From: Arenibacter latericius DSM 15913
GTDB lineage: Bacteria; Bacteroidota; Bacteroidia; Flavobacteriales; Flavobacteriaceae
Direction of reading: 5' to 3'
DNA length: 64,000 nucleotides
Assembly (NCBI RefSeq): GCF_000424985.1
Contig: NZ_AUKX01000013.1
Location: forward strand, 44,643 to 108,642
Under the pieces are notes generated by a model. The model did not search any database. It was not told where the DNA came from and saw only the letters and a list, made by a program, of their open reading frames with translations. The position numbers were made by a program, and so were the translations under genes. Positions 10,598 through 20,190 of this stretch are shown one piece after another. Every line of letters starts with the position of its first letter. Within the stretch, counting starts at the first letter, position 1.

Positions 10598-11755
10598 ATG
10601 GTTTTCAGTTTTTTAGTACCTATTAAAGAAGAGGTATTAGACCAATGTGAGTTATTGCCTTCACAGTCCTTAGGGAGGCAGATTTTTAAACACACCTCAA
10701 AAGAGGGGCTTCCAGAATTGGCCAAAGCCAATGTGGCATTTTTAGGAGTAAACGAAACAAGGAATGCTTTTGGGGAACCAAAGGAGGTCTTGGATTTATC
10801 GGGGATTAGAAATCAACTCTATGGCTTAATGATGGGGAATTGGAATACCAATATTGTAGATTTAGGGGATGTAAACCCTGGAGATACGGTAGAGGACACC
10901 TATTTTGTAGTGAAGGGAGTAGTGGCAGAGTTGATTGCTAAAGATATCATCCCAATCGTAATAGGAGCTTCACAAGATATTACTTATCCTACCTATAGAG
11001 CATTTGATGGACTCAAAAATATGGTTAATTTAGTATCCATAGATAGTAGGTTCGATTTTGGATTGGACGAGGATCAGATTTCTACACACTCCTATATGAG
11101 TAAGATTATAACCGATAAACCCAATAATCTTTTTAATTTTTCGAATATTGGGTATCAGAGTTATTTTAATACTCAGGAGGAAATAGATCTTATGGAGCGT
11201 TTATTCTTTGATTATTACCGGTTGGGTCAATTGATTAGTGATATTACATTGGCAGAGCCTGTGCTGAGAAATGCCCATATGGTAAGTTTGGATGCTCGTG
11301 CCGTACGAGCGTCGGAAATGGGGTCTTCTAGTAATTTTTCTCCAAATGGATTTACGGGAAGAGAAATATGTACCATTGCTAGATATGCGGGGATAAGCGA
11401 TAATGTGTCGTTGTTTGGAGTGTATGAATGTGAGAACAACAGTCAATCATTTCAGCTCATCTCTCAATTGATTTGGTATTTTATAGAGGGGCTTAATTTT
11501 AGAATTAAAGAAACACCGGATAGTAATAGTGATAATTTCACTAAGTATACTGTTCCTACAGATAATGAGTCACTAATCTTTTATAAAAGTCAACTTACCG
11601 AAAGATGGTGGGTAGAGGTTCCTTCAATCATAACAGCGCATACTAAAACAAATTCAGTTGCGTTATTACCTTGCACGGAACTAGATTATTTAGAAGCATG
11701 TGATCAAAATATCCCCGAAAGGTGGTTTAAAGCATATAAAAAAGGCTTTAATTAA
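10598..11755 (+). CDS. Arginase/formimidoylglutamase-fold protein, metal ligands apparently lost
   Basis: This 385-residue protein has the overall arginase-superfamily layout. The three manganese-binding signatures are altered. The usual GGxHD/S reads GASQD (123-127), DAHxD reads IDSRFD (148-153), and SxDxDxxDP reads SLDARAVRA (230-238). Automatic annotation would call it formimidoylglutamase, but the active site looks dead, so a structural or regulatory role is more likely. It sits between topA (1-bp gap) and gldK (115-bp gap), a position I recall as common in flavobacteria. Fold call fairly sure; function unknown. Confidence 0.75.
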   Translation: MVFSFLVPIKEEVLDQCELLPSQSLGRQIFKHTSKEGLPELAKANVAFLGVNETRNAFGEPKEVLDLSGIRNQLYGLMMGNWNTNIVDLGDVNPGDTVEDTYFVVKGVVAELIAKDIIPIVIGASQDITYPTYRAFDGLKNMVNLVSIDSRFDFGLDEDQISTHSYMSKIITDKPNNLFNFSNIGYQSYFNTQEEIDLMERLFFDYYRLGQLISDITLAEPVLRNAHMVSLDARAVRASEMGSSSNFSPNGFTGREICTIARYAGISDNVSLFGVYECENNSQSFQLISQLIWYFIEGLNFRIKETPDSNSDNFTKYTVPTDNESLIFYKSQLTERWWVEVPSIITAHTKTNSVALLPCTELDYLEACDQNIPERWFKAYKKGFN

Positions 11756-11870
11756 GATAAATTTTTTATCGTATAAAGACGGTTTTGTACAATAAATTAT
11801 TTAAAATGTAGTTTTAGAGAATAATACTAGTGTTTGTATTTATAATGATAATCGAAATTTAACCAAACGT

Positions 11871-13259
11871 ATGAAGAAGCTATTGTTGTCATCTATAGCA
11901 TTTGTTTTTTTACTCTCAAGTTGTGGGTCTGGAACAAAAGGAGAACTTGTAGGAGTTAAAGGAAAAAAATGGTATCCAGAAAAGCCTCACGGAATGGTAT
12001 TGATTCCTCGTGGATCTTTTACTATGGGAAAAACTGAGGAAGATCAAGCAAAGATTCTCAATGCGCCAGCAAAAACTGTTACGGTAAGGTCGTTCTATAT
12101 GGACGATACCGAAATAACGAATAGTGAATACCGCCAATTTGTAGAGTGGGTGAAAGATTCTATTGTTCGAACTAAGCTTGCAATATTGGCAGACGAATTG
12201 GGGAAAGGTCCTGAAGATGGAGGGATAGGAGAATATGCATTTATGGATGCAGATACTTCTAGACTTTCTGTATATGATAAATATATGATGAACAGATATT
12301 CTGGACCTCAGGTAGATGACGTTGGAGAAAACGCATCTATGCAATCTTGGTATGAGGGAAGGGCGTTAAACAAGAAGCCAAAACTAATTTGGGACACTTC
12401 TAAATACCCTGATGAGTATTATGCCGAAATCATGATAGACTCCATGTATGTTTCAGAGGAGGAATCTTATAACGGTCAACGTCATATAGATGTTACCAAG
12501 TTAAAGTACAAGTACACTTGGATGGATATTGAGGCGGCAGCCAGAGCGAAAACGGGAAGTAGAAGAGACTTTATAAAGCAAGAGGAGTTAGAGATTTATC
12601 CGGATACAACCGTGTGGATCAGAGATTTCTCTTACTCTTATAATGAGCCCATGCACAATGATTACTTTTGGCATGATGCGTATAGTGAGTACCCAGTAGT
12701 AGGGGTTACTTGGAAGCAGGCACAGGCCTTTTGTAACTGGAGGACCAAATTTAAGAATGACGATCAAAAAAGCAGGGGCAAGCAGTTTGTTAACCGCTTT
12801 AGATTACCTACCGAAGCAGAATGGGAATATGCAGCAAGAGGTGGAATTGAAGGAGGAACATACCCATGGGGTGGTCCTTATGTAATTAGTGATACAGGGT
12901 GCTTTATGGCTAACTTTAAACCACAACGTGGAGACTATGCAGCGGACCAGGCTTTATATACTGTAGAGGCTAAATCTTTTGAGCCTAACGATTACAACTT
13001 GTATAATATGGCTGGTAACGTGTCTGAATGGACGAACAGTAGTTACGACCCAAATTCTTATGAGTATGTATCTACTATGAACCCTAATGCTGGTTCTGCC
13101 AATAACAACCGGAAAGTAATTCGCGGTGGATCTTGGAAAGATGTGGCTTACTTCTTACAGGTGAGTACCAGAGATTATGAATACCAAGACTCAGCACGTA
13201 GCTATATTGGCTTTAGAACGGTGCAAGACTATATGGGCGAAGAAGATACAACGAGATAA
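11871..13259 (+). CDS. gldK: Type IX secretion/gliding lipoprotein GldK
   Basis: This 462-residue lipoprotein has the lipobox LSSC with the acylated cysteine at 18. The bulk is an FGE-sulfatase (formylglycine-generating-enzyme-like) domain with FRLPTEAEWEYAARGG, NLYNMAGNVSEWTN and KVIRGGSWKD, but without the catalytic cysteine pair of true FGE enzymes. GldK/PorK forms the periplasmic ring with GldN under the outer membrane in the type IX secretion system. It is the first gene of gldKLMN, which fixes identity over the paralogue GldJ. The 87-bp gap to gldL has a small hairpin. Confidence 0.95.
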   Translation: MKKLLLSSIAFVFLLSSCGSGTKGELVGVKGKKWYPEKPHGMVLIPRGSFTMGKTEEDQAKILNAPAKTVTVRSFYMDDTEITNSEYRQFVEWVKDSIVRTKLAILADELGKGPEDGGIGEYAFMDADTSRLSVYDKYMMNRYSGPQVDDVGENASMQSWYEGRALNKKPKLIWDTSKYPDEYYAEIMIDSMYVSEEESYNGQRHIDVTKLKYKYTWMDIEAAARAKTGSRRDFIKQEELEIYPDTTVWIRDFSYSYNEPMHNDYFWHDAYSEYPVVGVTWKQAQAFCNWRTKFKNDDQKSRGKQFVNRFRLPTEAEWEYAARGGIEGGTYPWGGPYVISDTGCFMANFKPQRGDYAADQALYTVEAKSFEPNDYNLYNMAGNVSEWTNSSYDPNSYEYVSTMNPNAGSANNNRKVIRGGSWKDVAYFLQVSTRDYEYQDSARSYIGFRTVQDYMGEEDTTR

Positions 13260-13346
13260 TCTAATGTATAAAGGTGCATTTGCACTTTAAAAATAACAAC
13301 CAAAACCAAATACTTATTATTAATTTATTTATTTAAATCTTGAATT

Positions 13347-14003
13347 ATGGCACAATCAAAATCAACAAAAAAATTATTTCAAATGGCCTATGGCCTGGGA
13401 GCATCTATAGTTATTATAGGGGCCTTATTTAAAATTCTTCACTGGCAGTTTGGTCCTTTAACAGGAGGGTTGCTCTTGGCAATTGGTCTTATTACAGAAG
13501 CTTTAATTTTCGCTATTAGTGCATTTGAGCCTGTAGATGACGATGTAGATTGGTCTTTAGTGTATCCTGAATTAAACGGGGGTGAGACTTCTAGAAAATC
13601 TAATGCTGTAGTTGAAAACGAGGTTAAGGAGGCAGAAGTGTCCTTATCTAGAAAACTAGATGAGCTTTTAAAAGAAGCTGGTGTAGATGCAAATCTTATG
13701 CAGAGTCTTGGATCTAGTATCAAGAATTTTGAAGGAGCAGCTAAAGGTATCGCACCTACAGTAGATGCTATGGAGTCTACCAGGAAATATTCTGATGAGA
13801 TGATACAAGCAGCAGCTCAAATGGAATCTTTAAATAGCCTTTACAAAGTTCAGTTAGAAAGTGCAAGCAGACAGGCTTCTATTAATGAAGAAGTAGTTCA
13901 GAACTCTAGTGCTTTAAAAGAGCAGATGCAATCATTGGCTACAAACCTTTCTTCTTTAAATGGAGTGTATGGAGGTATGTTGTCTGCAATGAATAGAAAC
14001 TAA
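13347..14003 (+). CDS. gldL: Gliding/T9SS motor protein GldL
   Basis: This 218-residue inner-membrane protein has two transmembrane helices in the first 60 residues (FQMAYGLGASIVIIGALFKI and LLLAIGLITEALIFAISAF). The membrane-embedded glutamate (E51) in the second helix matches the residue proposed for proton coupling in GldL. A soluble coiled-coil-rich cytoplasmic region follows. GldL pentamers surround a GldM dimer to form the proton-driven rotary motor of T9SS and gliding. It lies 58 bp before gldM. Confidence 0.96.
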   Translation: MAQSKSTKKLFQMAYGLGASIVIIGALFKILHWQFGPLTGGLLLAIGLITEALIFAISAFEPVDDDVDWSLVYPELNGGETSRKSNAVVENEVKEAEVSLSRKLDELLKEAGVDANLMQSLGSSIKNFEGAAKGIAPTVDAMESTRKYSDEMIQAAAQMESLNSLYKVQLESASRQASINEEVVQNSSALKEQMQSLATNLSSLNGVYGGMLSAMNRN

Positions 14004-14060
14004 TTAGTTGTCTTATGATAACCAATCCCAAATCAATTAATAATAAAAACTAATTAGAAA

Positions 14061-15629
14061 ATGGCAGGAGGAAAAGAAACACCACGTCAGAAGATGATCA
14101 ACCTAATGTATTTGATCTTCATCGCGATGTTGGCCCTAAATATGGGAAAAGAAGTGCTATCGGCTTTCGGTCTTATGAACGAAAAGTTAGAAGCTTCTAA
14201 CGTAAAGACTACAGAAAATAACCTAGCTTTTTTAAGTGGTCTTGAAACTAAAGCGTCTGAAAACAATGAGAAATTTGGACCTCTTTTGGCAGATGCAAAG
14301 AAAATTAAAGAATTATCCGAAGAGTATTATTCCTATTTAGAAGGTATTAAGAAGGATATGATGGCTAATGTTAAGGATCCACAGGACTACCAAGTAATGG
14401 ATATGACCGATTATTTGGATCAACGATTCTTTAAAGGAGGAAAGGTTAGTCCAGAAGGAAAAGAATTCTTGGATAAACTAATAGACTATCGCACCCAAAT
14501 TTCAGCTGTGATGCCTGAAGAGCTTGATGCAGTAAAATCTTCAGTGCAAACTAGGTTTGAAACTGGTGATGAAAATGGGATGGTAGAAAAACGTGATGGT
14601 ACTAAGCAAGATTGGTTAAGCTACAACTTTGAGGGATATCCATTAATTGCGTCTTATACGAAGTTAACCGCCCTTCAGGCAGATATTAAGTCTACAGAGG
14701 AGGATGCTTTAAAAGCTATGTTGCAAGGGCAATTAAGTAGTGAAGTTTCTATGACCAACTACACCACCTTATTAGAGCAAGAGAAATCTGCTTTTTATGC
14801 TGGAGAAAAATTTGCAGGAAATATTGTGTTAGGTCGTAAAGATGCTAGTACTAAACCTAATGAGGTAAACCTAACTTTAGACGGAAGAAAACTGAACGAA
14901 GGTACAGATTACGTTATAGAAGACGGTAAGGTCAGATTAACGATAAGTGCTGGTAATGCTGGTGACCATAAAATTGAAGGTAACTTGGTATTTATACAAG
15001 ATGGAGAGCGTACAGAAGTGCCGGTATCCTCTACATTTGCTACAATTACCAAACCTAATGCAGCTGTAATTTCTGCAGATAAGATGAATGTGGTTTATCG
15101 TGGAGTAGCTAACCCTATTACGATTTCTATTCCTGGAATTCCAGATAATAATGTAAATGCGTCTGCACCTGGTCTTTCTAAGCGTGGTGGAAGTAAGTAT
15201 GTTATGAACCCAGGAACGGGAAGAACGGTTTCCATTTCTGCTTCTGGTAAATTACCAGATGGTCAAACGGTAAGTTCTTCTACGGAGTTTAGAATTAAGG
15301 ATATTCCAAGACCTTCAGGATCTATTAGAGGGGAAACTGGAAGTGCAAGAATGGGGAAACAAAACCTAGAGATTTCTACTGTAGGTGCCCTATTAGAAGA
15401 CTTTGATTTTGATTTAAATATTGGTGTTAGTGGCTTTAAATTTAAAGTTCCAGGACAGCCAACTGTTAGTGTAAGAGGTAATAAATTAGATAGTAGAGCT
15501 AAATCTGCTCTTAACAGAGCAAGTCGTGGAGATGCTGTTCAGATATTCGATATTGAAGCTTATATTACAAACAACAAAAGCTATAAGCTTCCAAAAGTTT
15601 CTCCAGTTGTAGTGGAGATTACAAATTAG
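14061..15629 (+). CDS. gldM: Gliding/T9SS motor protein GldM
   Basis: This 522-residue protein has one N-terminal membrane helix (MINLMYLIFIAMLALNMGKE) and a long periplasmic part made of a helical domain and several Ig-like beta domains, as in known GldM/PorM structures. The dimer spans the periplasm from the GldL ring to the GldKN ring and transmits the motor's motion. Length and start (MAGGKETPRQKMINLMYLIF) match the family. A strong hairpin at 15643-15686 separates it from gldN. Confidence 0.97.
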   Translation: MAGGKETPRQKMINLMYLIFIAMLALNMGKEVLSAFGLMNEKLEASNVKTTENNLAFLSGLETKASENNEKFGPLLADAKKIKELSEEYYSYLEGIKKDMMANVKDPQDYQVMDMTDYLDQRFFKGGKVSPEGKEFLDKLIDYRTQISAVMPEELDAVKSSVQTRFETGDENGMVEKRDGTKQDWLSYNFEGYPLIASYTKLTALQADIKSTEEDALKAMLQGQLSSEVSMTNYTTLLEQEKSAFYAGEKFAGNIVLGRKDASTKPNEVNLTLDGRKLNEGTDYVIEDGKVRLTISAGNAGDHKIEGNLVFIQDGERTEVPVSSTFATITKPNAAVISADKMNVVYRGVANPITISIPGIPDNNVNASAPGLSKRGGSKYVMNPGTGRTVSISASGKLPDGQTVSSSTEFRIKDIPRPSGSIRGETGSARMGKQNLEISTVGALLEDFDFDLNIGVSGFKFKVPGQPTVSVRGNKLDSRAKSALNRASRGDAVQIFDIEAYITNNKSYKLPKVSPVVVEITN

Positions 15630-15642
15630 TAAATGATGAAAT

Positions 15643-15686
15643 TTACCATGACAGAAGGCTTTAGTTTAGCCGTCTGTCATTGGTAA
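15643..15686 (+). repeat. Intergenic hairpin between gldM and gldN
   Basis: The left arm TTACCATGACAG and the right arm CTGTCATTGGTAA pair with a single bulge and are extended by AGGC/GCC around a 9-nt loop. No T run follows, so this is more likely an mRNA stability or processing stem, or a weak attenuator, than a full terminator. Confidence 0.7.
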
Positions 15687-15739
15687 TTAATAGCTGCCGT
15701 TAGGTAGTCTAAGTTTTTAATACAATAAATTTAATATAG

Positions 15740-16642
15740 ATGAATTGGAAAAATGTTTTGTTAATTGGAGCTGTATCGCTGCTTCCCCTATCTATTTGCG
15801 GCCAAGCAAATATTCTGAATGCTAAGAAGCCAGAGGAGATAGGTAAGAAAACAGCAGCACAGAAAGCATTGGATAATGACGCCCCATTGCCATATGGCTA
15901 TGTAGACGATAGGGATATCCTTTGGTCTAAAACAGTTTGGGAGGTAATTGACCTAGATGAACGCGTTAATTTTCCGCTTTATTATCCTTTAGATACCATA
16001 GATATTGGTCCGGATAGAAGGTCTTTATATGATGTTTTGATTAAAAACATTAAAAACGGAAGACTTAAAGATATCTATGTTGATTCTTATTTTACGGAAA
16101 AAAGAAACTTTAGTGACTTAGAAGCTACTTTAAAGAAAAGCGACACTTTAGATCTTGGTTATCAGCAATTAAATGCAGGAGAGCCTATTTCTCCTGAGTA
16201 TATTAACCAAAGAACTCTTGTTGCGGCTGATTTGGAGGAATACCTTATTAAAGGAATGTGGTATTTTGATAAAAGATTAGGGGAACTTAAATACAGGCTA
16301 TTAGGAATAGCTCCTGTGGCTCCGGACGTTAACTTTATAGACGACGAATCTATGGACCCGGCCGACGCAAAAGTAGCCTTGTTTTGGGTGTGGTACCCAA
16401 GTGCTAGACAAATTCTACACGAAGCAAAGGTTTTTAACCAACGTAATTCTGCACAGCCAATTTCATTTGATATGCTATTGAACGCAAGACGTTTCAATGC
16501 TACCATTTACAAGGAAGATAATGTGCACGGAGATCGTGAAATTAAAGACTATATTACCGATAATGCCCTGTTTCAATTACTTGAAGCTAAGCGTATAAAG
16601 GAAGTTATAAGAGACAGAGAGCAAGACATGTGGGCCTATTAG
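15740..16642 (+). CDS. gldN: T9SS/gliding ring protein GldN
   Basis: This 300-residue protein has a signal peptide (cleaved near LPLSICGQA). The mature part has the typical GldN/PorN sequence, including VWEVIDLDERVNFPLYYP and the C-terminal YKEDNVHGDREIKDYI segment. GldN forms the 1:1 periplasmic ring with GldK and is required for T9SS export. It is the last gene of gldKLMN. A terminator follows 30 bp after the stop codon. Confidence 0.96.
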   Translation: MNWKNVLLIGAVSLLPLSICGQANILNAKKPEEIGKKTAAQKALDNDAPLPYGYVDDRDILWSKTVWEVIDLDERVNFPLYYPLDTIDIGPDRRSLYDVLIKNIKNGRLKDIYVDSYFTEKRNFSDLEATLKKSDTLDLGYQQLNAGEPISPEYINQRTLVAADLEEYLIKGMWYFDKRLGELKYRLLGIAPVAPDVNFIDDESMDPADAKVALFWVWYPSARQILHEAKVFNQRNSAQPISFDMLLNARRFNATIYKEDNVHGDREIKDYITDNALFQLLEAKRIKEVIRDREQDMWAY

Positions 16643-16672
16643 CCTAAAATATATCCAATTCATACATCTATT

Positions 16673-16707
16673 AAAGTGCTGCATCGTAAGATGTGGCACT
16701 TTTTTTA
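16673..16707 (+). terminator. Terminator of gldKLMN
   Basis: The stem AAAGTGC-T-GCATC pairs with GATGT-G-GCACTTT around a GTAA loop (one internal mismatch and a wobble) and is followed by eight T residues. Position just after gldN supports its role. Confidence 0.75.
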
Positions 16708-16775
16708 TGCGCCTCATTGTGGATTAATTTGCTGTACGTGATACAGAATTAAAATTCCTTCTCTACTTTTACAGC

Positions 16776-17822
16776 ATGGTAGATTATATAGTAGTGGGCA
16801 TGGGGCTCGCAGGTATTTCTTTTTGTGAAGTCCTTAAAAAAAATAAAAGATCGTTTATAGCAATAAGTGACGATTCCCAGGTTTCTTCGGTGGTTGCAGG
16901 CGGCTTATACAATCCTGTTATCTTAAAACGTTTTTCCCTCGCTTGGAATGCCAAAGAGCAGATGGAAAGTGCTATTCCTTTTTATAAGGAAATAGAGGAG
17001 CGATTAAAAAGAAGATTGCTATATAAAATTCCAGTTCTAAGGAGATTTACTTCTATAGAAGAACAAAATTTGTGGTTTGAAGCTGCAGATAAACCTAATT
17101 TAAAGCCCTTTCTTTCGCCTGATTTAAAATTTAATACTAATGAGCATATAGAAGCGCCCTTTGGATATGGAGAGGTGTTAGGTACAGGAAGGTTAGATAC
17201 TGCTGTACTGGTAGAGGCTTATGCAGCTAATCTACGTGAGAAGAAGTTATTATTATCCGAAACCTTCAACTTTAACGAGCTTAGAGTTTTTGATTCCCAT
17301 ATAGAATACAAGTCCATTAGTGCCAAACAAATTGTATTTGCTACTGGTTTTGGCTTAAGAGAGAATCCCTATTTTAACTATTTGCCTCTTAACGGGACCA
17401 AGGGGGAGCTATTAACAATTAAAGCACCGTTGTTAAAAGAACCTAATGTGATTAAATCTTCGGTATTTATTATCCCAAAGGAAAAAGACCTTTATCGGGT
17501 AGGGGCTACTTATAATAGGGAAGACAAGACCAATTTAGCTACAGATGGAGCTAGAGAAGAGTTGCTTAAAAAGCTAGATAGTTTTCTTAAGTGTCCTTAT
17601 GAAGTGGTAGATCAAGTTGCCGGTGTGCGACCTACTGTTAAAGATAGAAAGCCATTAATTGGAAGGCACCCCCGGTATCCTCGTTTGTATTCTTTAAATG
17701 GTTTTGGTTCTAGAGGAGTTATGTTAGCACCAACTGCAGCTCAACAACTTTTTGATTTGGTAGAGAATAATAAGTCCTTAAATAAGGAAATAGATATTTC
17801 CCGTTTTCCCTATAGTAATTAA
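16776..17822 (+). CDS. FAD-dependent oxidoreductase (DAO family)
   Basis: This 348-residue protein starts with the dinucleotide-binding motif YIVVGMGLAGISFCE and an FAD-contact segment (SSVVAGGLYNPVILKRF). It ends with the D-amino-acid-oxidase-family signature (VRPTVKDRKPLIGRHP, LYSLNGFGSRGVMLAP). It should oxidise an amine or amino-acid-like substrate; the substrate is not readable. No signal peptide is present. It follows gldN after a terminator and overlaps the convergent DUF983 gene by 4 bp at the stop codons. Confidence 0.88.
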   Translation: MVDYIVVGMGLAGISFCEVLKKNKRSFIAISDDSQVSSVVAGGLYNPVILKRFSLAWNAKEQMESAIPFYKEIEERLKRRLLYKIPVLRRFTSIEEQNLWFEAADKPNLKPFLSPDLKFNTNEHIEAPFGYGEVLGTGRLDTAVLVEAYAANLREKKLLLSETFNFNELRVFDSHIEYKSISAKQIVFATGFGLRENPYFNYLPLNGTKGELLTIKAPLLKEPNVIKSSVFIIPKEKDLYRVGATYNREDKTNLATDGAREELLKKLDSFLKCPYEVVDQVAGVRPTVKDRKPLIGRHPRYPRLYSLNGFGSRGVMLAPTAAQQLFDLVENNKSLNKEIDISRFPYSN

Positions 17823-18214
17823 GAGGTTTTTTTTGCAGCATTGGGGTCGTAGTGCACAAAGAAATTAATCCAAATATTTCTAGATACCCTAATTATAAAT
17901 GGCATAAATACCACTAGTGTTAAGGTGATAGCTATAAATGTATTGATTAAAGTGGTTTGAAAAATTAAAAATGCTATAACGAAAGCGGCTACTCCAAAAG
18001 CTACTCCCACCGCATAACTAACATACATTGCACCAAAAAAGAAAGAGGGTTCAATTTTATATTTAGTTCCGCAATGCGAACATTGCTCGTGCATTTTAAA
18101 AATGTTTAACATGTTATAGGGGTTCTTATCCTTATACATGCTCTCTTCGTGACATTTAGGACAAGTTCCTGTTAAAATACTATAGAGTTTGGTTCCTTTT
18201 TTTAACATTTGCAA
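17819..18214 (-). CDS. DUF983 membrane protein with zinc ribbon
   Basis: This 131-residue protein has an N-terminal zinc-ribbon (CPKCHEE ... CSHCG) followed by two membrane helices (about residues 55-80 and 88-110) and a short C-terminal tail. This matches DUF983, a family common in Bacteroidota and Alphaproteobacteria with no proven function. It is convergent with the FAD oxidoreductase and divergent from the ABC-F gene, with a 59-bp gap that must hold both promoters. Confidence 0.88.
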   Translation of the reverse strand: MQMLKKGTKLYSILTGTCPKCHEESMYKDKNPYNMLNIFKMHEQCSHCGTKYKIEPSFFFGAMYVSYAVGVAFGVAAFVIAFLIFQTTLINTFIAITLTLVVFMPFIIRVSRNIWINFFVHYDPNAAKKTS

Positions 18215-18273
18215 AAGTTTATGCGAACTTACAATTTTTGTACATTATTTCATTCTGAAAATCAACACAAATT

Positions 18274-20190
18274 ATGCTGAATATCCATAACCTCTCTGTT
18301 TCTTTTGGAGGGGAATATTTATTTGAAGAAATATCTTTCCGATTGAATTCTGGGGATAGGGTAGGGCTTATTGGTAAAAACGGAGCTGGAAAGTCTACCC
18401 TCTTAAAAATTCTATCCAAAGATATGCCTGTGGATTCGGGGACAATAGCTGCAGATAAAGATCTTAAAATGGGTTTTCTGCGTCAGGATATTGATTTTGA
18501 GCAGGGAAGAACCGTAATGGAAGAGTCTTACCAAGCATTTGTAGAGATAAAGGAACTGGAATTAAAATTGGATGAGATTAATCATCAGCTAGCGGAACGT
18601 ACCGATTATGAATCTGAAAGTTACAGTCAGCTCATTGTAGATTTAAATGACGTTACCCATCATTTCGAAATCTTAGGGGGTTATAACTATGAGGGGGAGA
18701 CAGAGAAAGTATTATTAGGCCTTGGTTTTAAGCGTGAGGATTTTGATAAAAAGACAGAAACTTTTTCGGGTGGATGGCGTATGAGGATTGAGCTAGCAAA
18801 ATTGCTTTTACAGAACAATGATGTATTGCTGCTGGATGAGCCTACCAACCACTTGGATATAGAATCTATAATTTGGTTAGAGAACTTCTTAAAAAATTAT
18901 TCTGGTGCAGTAATGATTGTATCTCACGATAAGATGTTCTTAGACAATGTTACTAACCGAACTATTGAAATATCCCTAGGAAGGATTTATGATTATAGTA
19001 AGCCTTATTCTGAATACTTGGTATTGCGGAGCGAGATGATGCAGCAGCAATTAAATGCGCAAAAAAACCAGGAGAAGGAGATTCAGCAGGCAGAGCGCTT
19101 AATAGAAAAATTTAGGGCAAAATCTACAAAAGCCTCCATGGCGCAATCCTTGATTAAGAAATTGGATAGAATGGAGCGTATAGAGGTAGATGAGGATGAT
19201 AATAGTGTGATGAACCTTAGGTTTCAGGTATCCGTTACCCCAGGAAAGGTTGTTGTAGAAATGGAGGGGCTAAGTAAAAGCTATGGGGATAACCAGGTGC
19301 TAAAAGATATAGACCTGTTGATAGAAAGAGATAGCAAAACTGCCTTTGTTGGTCAAAATGGTCAAGGTAAATCTACATTAGCAAAAATACTAGTAGGCGA
19401 ATTAGATTATACAGGGCATTTAAAATTGGGGCATAATGTTCAGATAGGATATTTTGCACAAAACCAAGCGGAATACCTAGATGGTAACAAAACCATCCTA
19501 GATACCATGATTGATGCCGCTAATGAAAGTAATAGGAGTAAGGTAAGAGATATTTTAGGGTCCTTTTTGTTTAGGGGAGATGAGGTAGATAAATACGTAA
19601 AAGTATTGTCTGGAGGAGAGCGAAACCGCTTAGCATTGGCAAAGATGCTATTACAGCCCTTTAATGTCCTAGTAATGGATGAGCCCACCAACCACCTAGA
19701 TATAAAGTCTAAGAACGTCTTAAAACAAGCGTTGCAGAATTTTGATGGCACCTTAATCTTGGTGAGTCACGACCGAGATTTTCTTCAGGGGTTAACCAAT
19801 AAGGTGTACGAGTTTAAAGACGGGAATATTAATGAGTACTTGGGAGATATCGATTACTATTTGGAAGAGCGAAAAGTGACCGACTTTAGAGCGATTGAGA
19901 AAAAAGATACTCCTTCCAAAAATAAAGAGAAAGTTAAATCGGCCTCCAATAATTTTGAGGATCAGAAGAAATTAAAATCTCTGAAAAACAAATTGAGTAA
20001 CACCGAGAGTAAGATTTCCAGTTTAGAAAATAAAATTGCGGAAATAGACCAAGAGTTGTTAGAGAATTATGATGCAGCTATTGCAAAACCTAATTTTTTT
20101 GAAACCTATCAAAAGAAAAAAAAGGATTTGGAAAAACTAATGCAAGATTGGGAAGATCTTAGCATGGAATTGGAGGAGTTTCAGGAATAA
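18274..20190 (+). CDS. ABC-F family ATP-binding protein (Uup/YbiT-like)
   Basis: This 638-residue protein has two ABC ATPase domains in tandem and no membrane segments. The first has Walker A GKNGAGKSTLL and signature FSGGWRMR; the second has GQNGQGKSTLA and LSGGERNR. Both have LDEPTNHLD/MDEPTNHLD Walker B strings. An ABC-F linker joins them, and a C-terminal coiled coil (about 560-635) resembles that of Uup. ABC-F proteins act on ribosomes; the exact subfamily is uncertain without a tree. It stands as a single gene. Confidence 0.93.
   Translation: MLNIHNLSVSFGGEYLFEEISFRLNSGDRVGLIGKNGAGKSTLLKILSKDMPVDSGTIAADKDLKMGFLRQDIDFEQGRTVMEESYQAFVEIKELELKLDEINHQLAERTDYESESYSQLIVDLNDVTHHFEILGGYNYEGETEKVLLGLGFKREDFDKKTETFSGGWRMRIELAKLLLQNNDVLLLDEPTNHLDIESIIWLENFLKNYSGAVMIVSHDKMFLDNVTNRTIEISLGRIYDYSKPYSEYLVLRSEMMQQQLNAQKNQEKEIQQAERLIEKFRAKSTKASMAQSLIKKLDRMERIEVDEDDNSVMNLRFQVSVTPGKVVVEMEGLSKSYGDNQVLKDIDLLIERDSKTAFVGQNGQGKSTLAKILVGELDYTGHLKLGHNVQIGYFAQNQAEYLDGNKTILDTMIDAANESNRSKVRDILGSFLFRGDEVDKYVKVLSGGERNRLALAKMLLQPFNVLVMDEPTNHLDIKSKNVLKQALQNFDGTLILVSHDRDFLQGLTNKVYEFKDGNINEYLGDIDYYLEERKVTDFRAIEKKDTPSKNKEKVKSASNNFEDQKKLKSLKNKLSNTESKISSLENKIAEIDQELLENYDAAIAKPNFFETYQKKKKDLEKLMQDWEDLSMELEEFQE

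Noticed and set aside
13265..13295. Small hairpin between gldK and gldL
   Set aside because: Short, bulged stem without a T run; could be chance.
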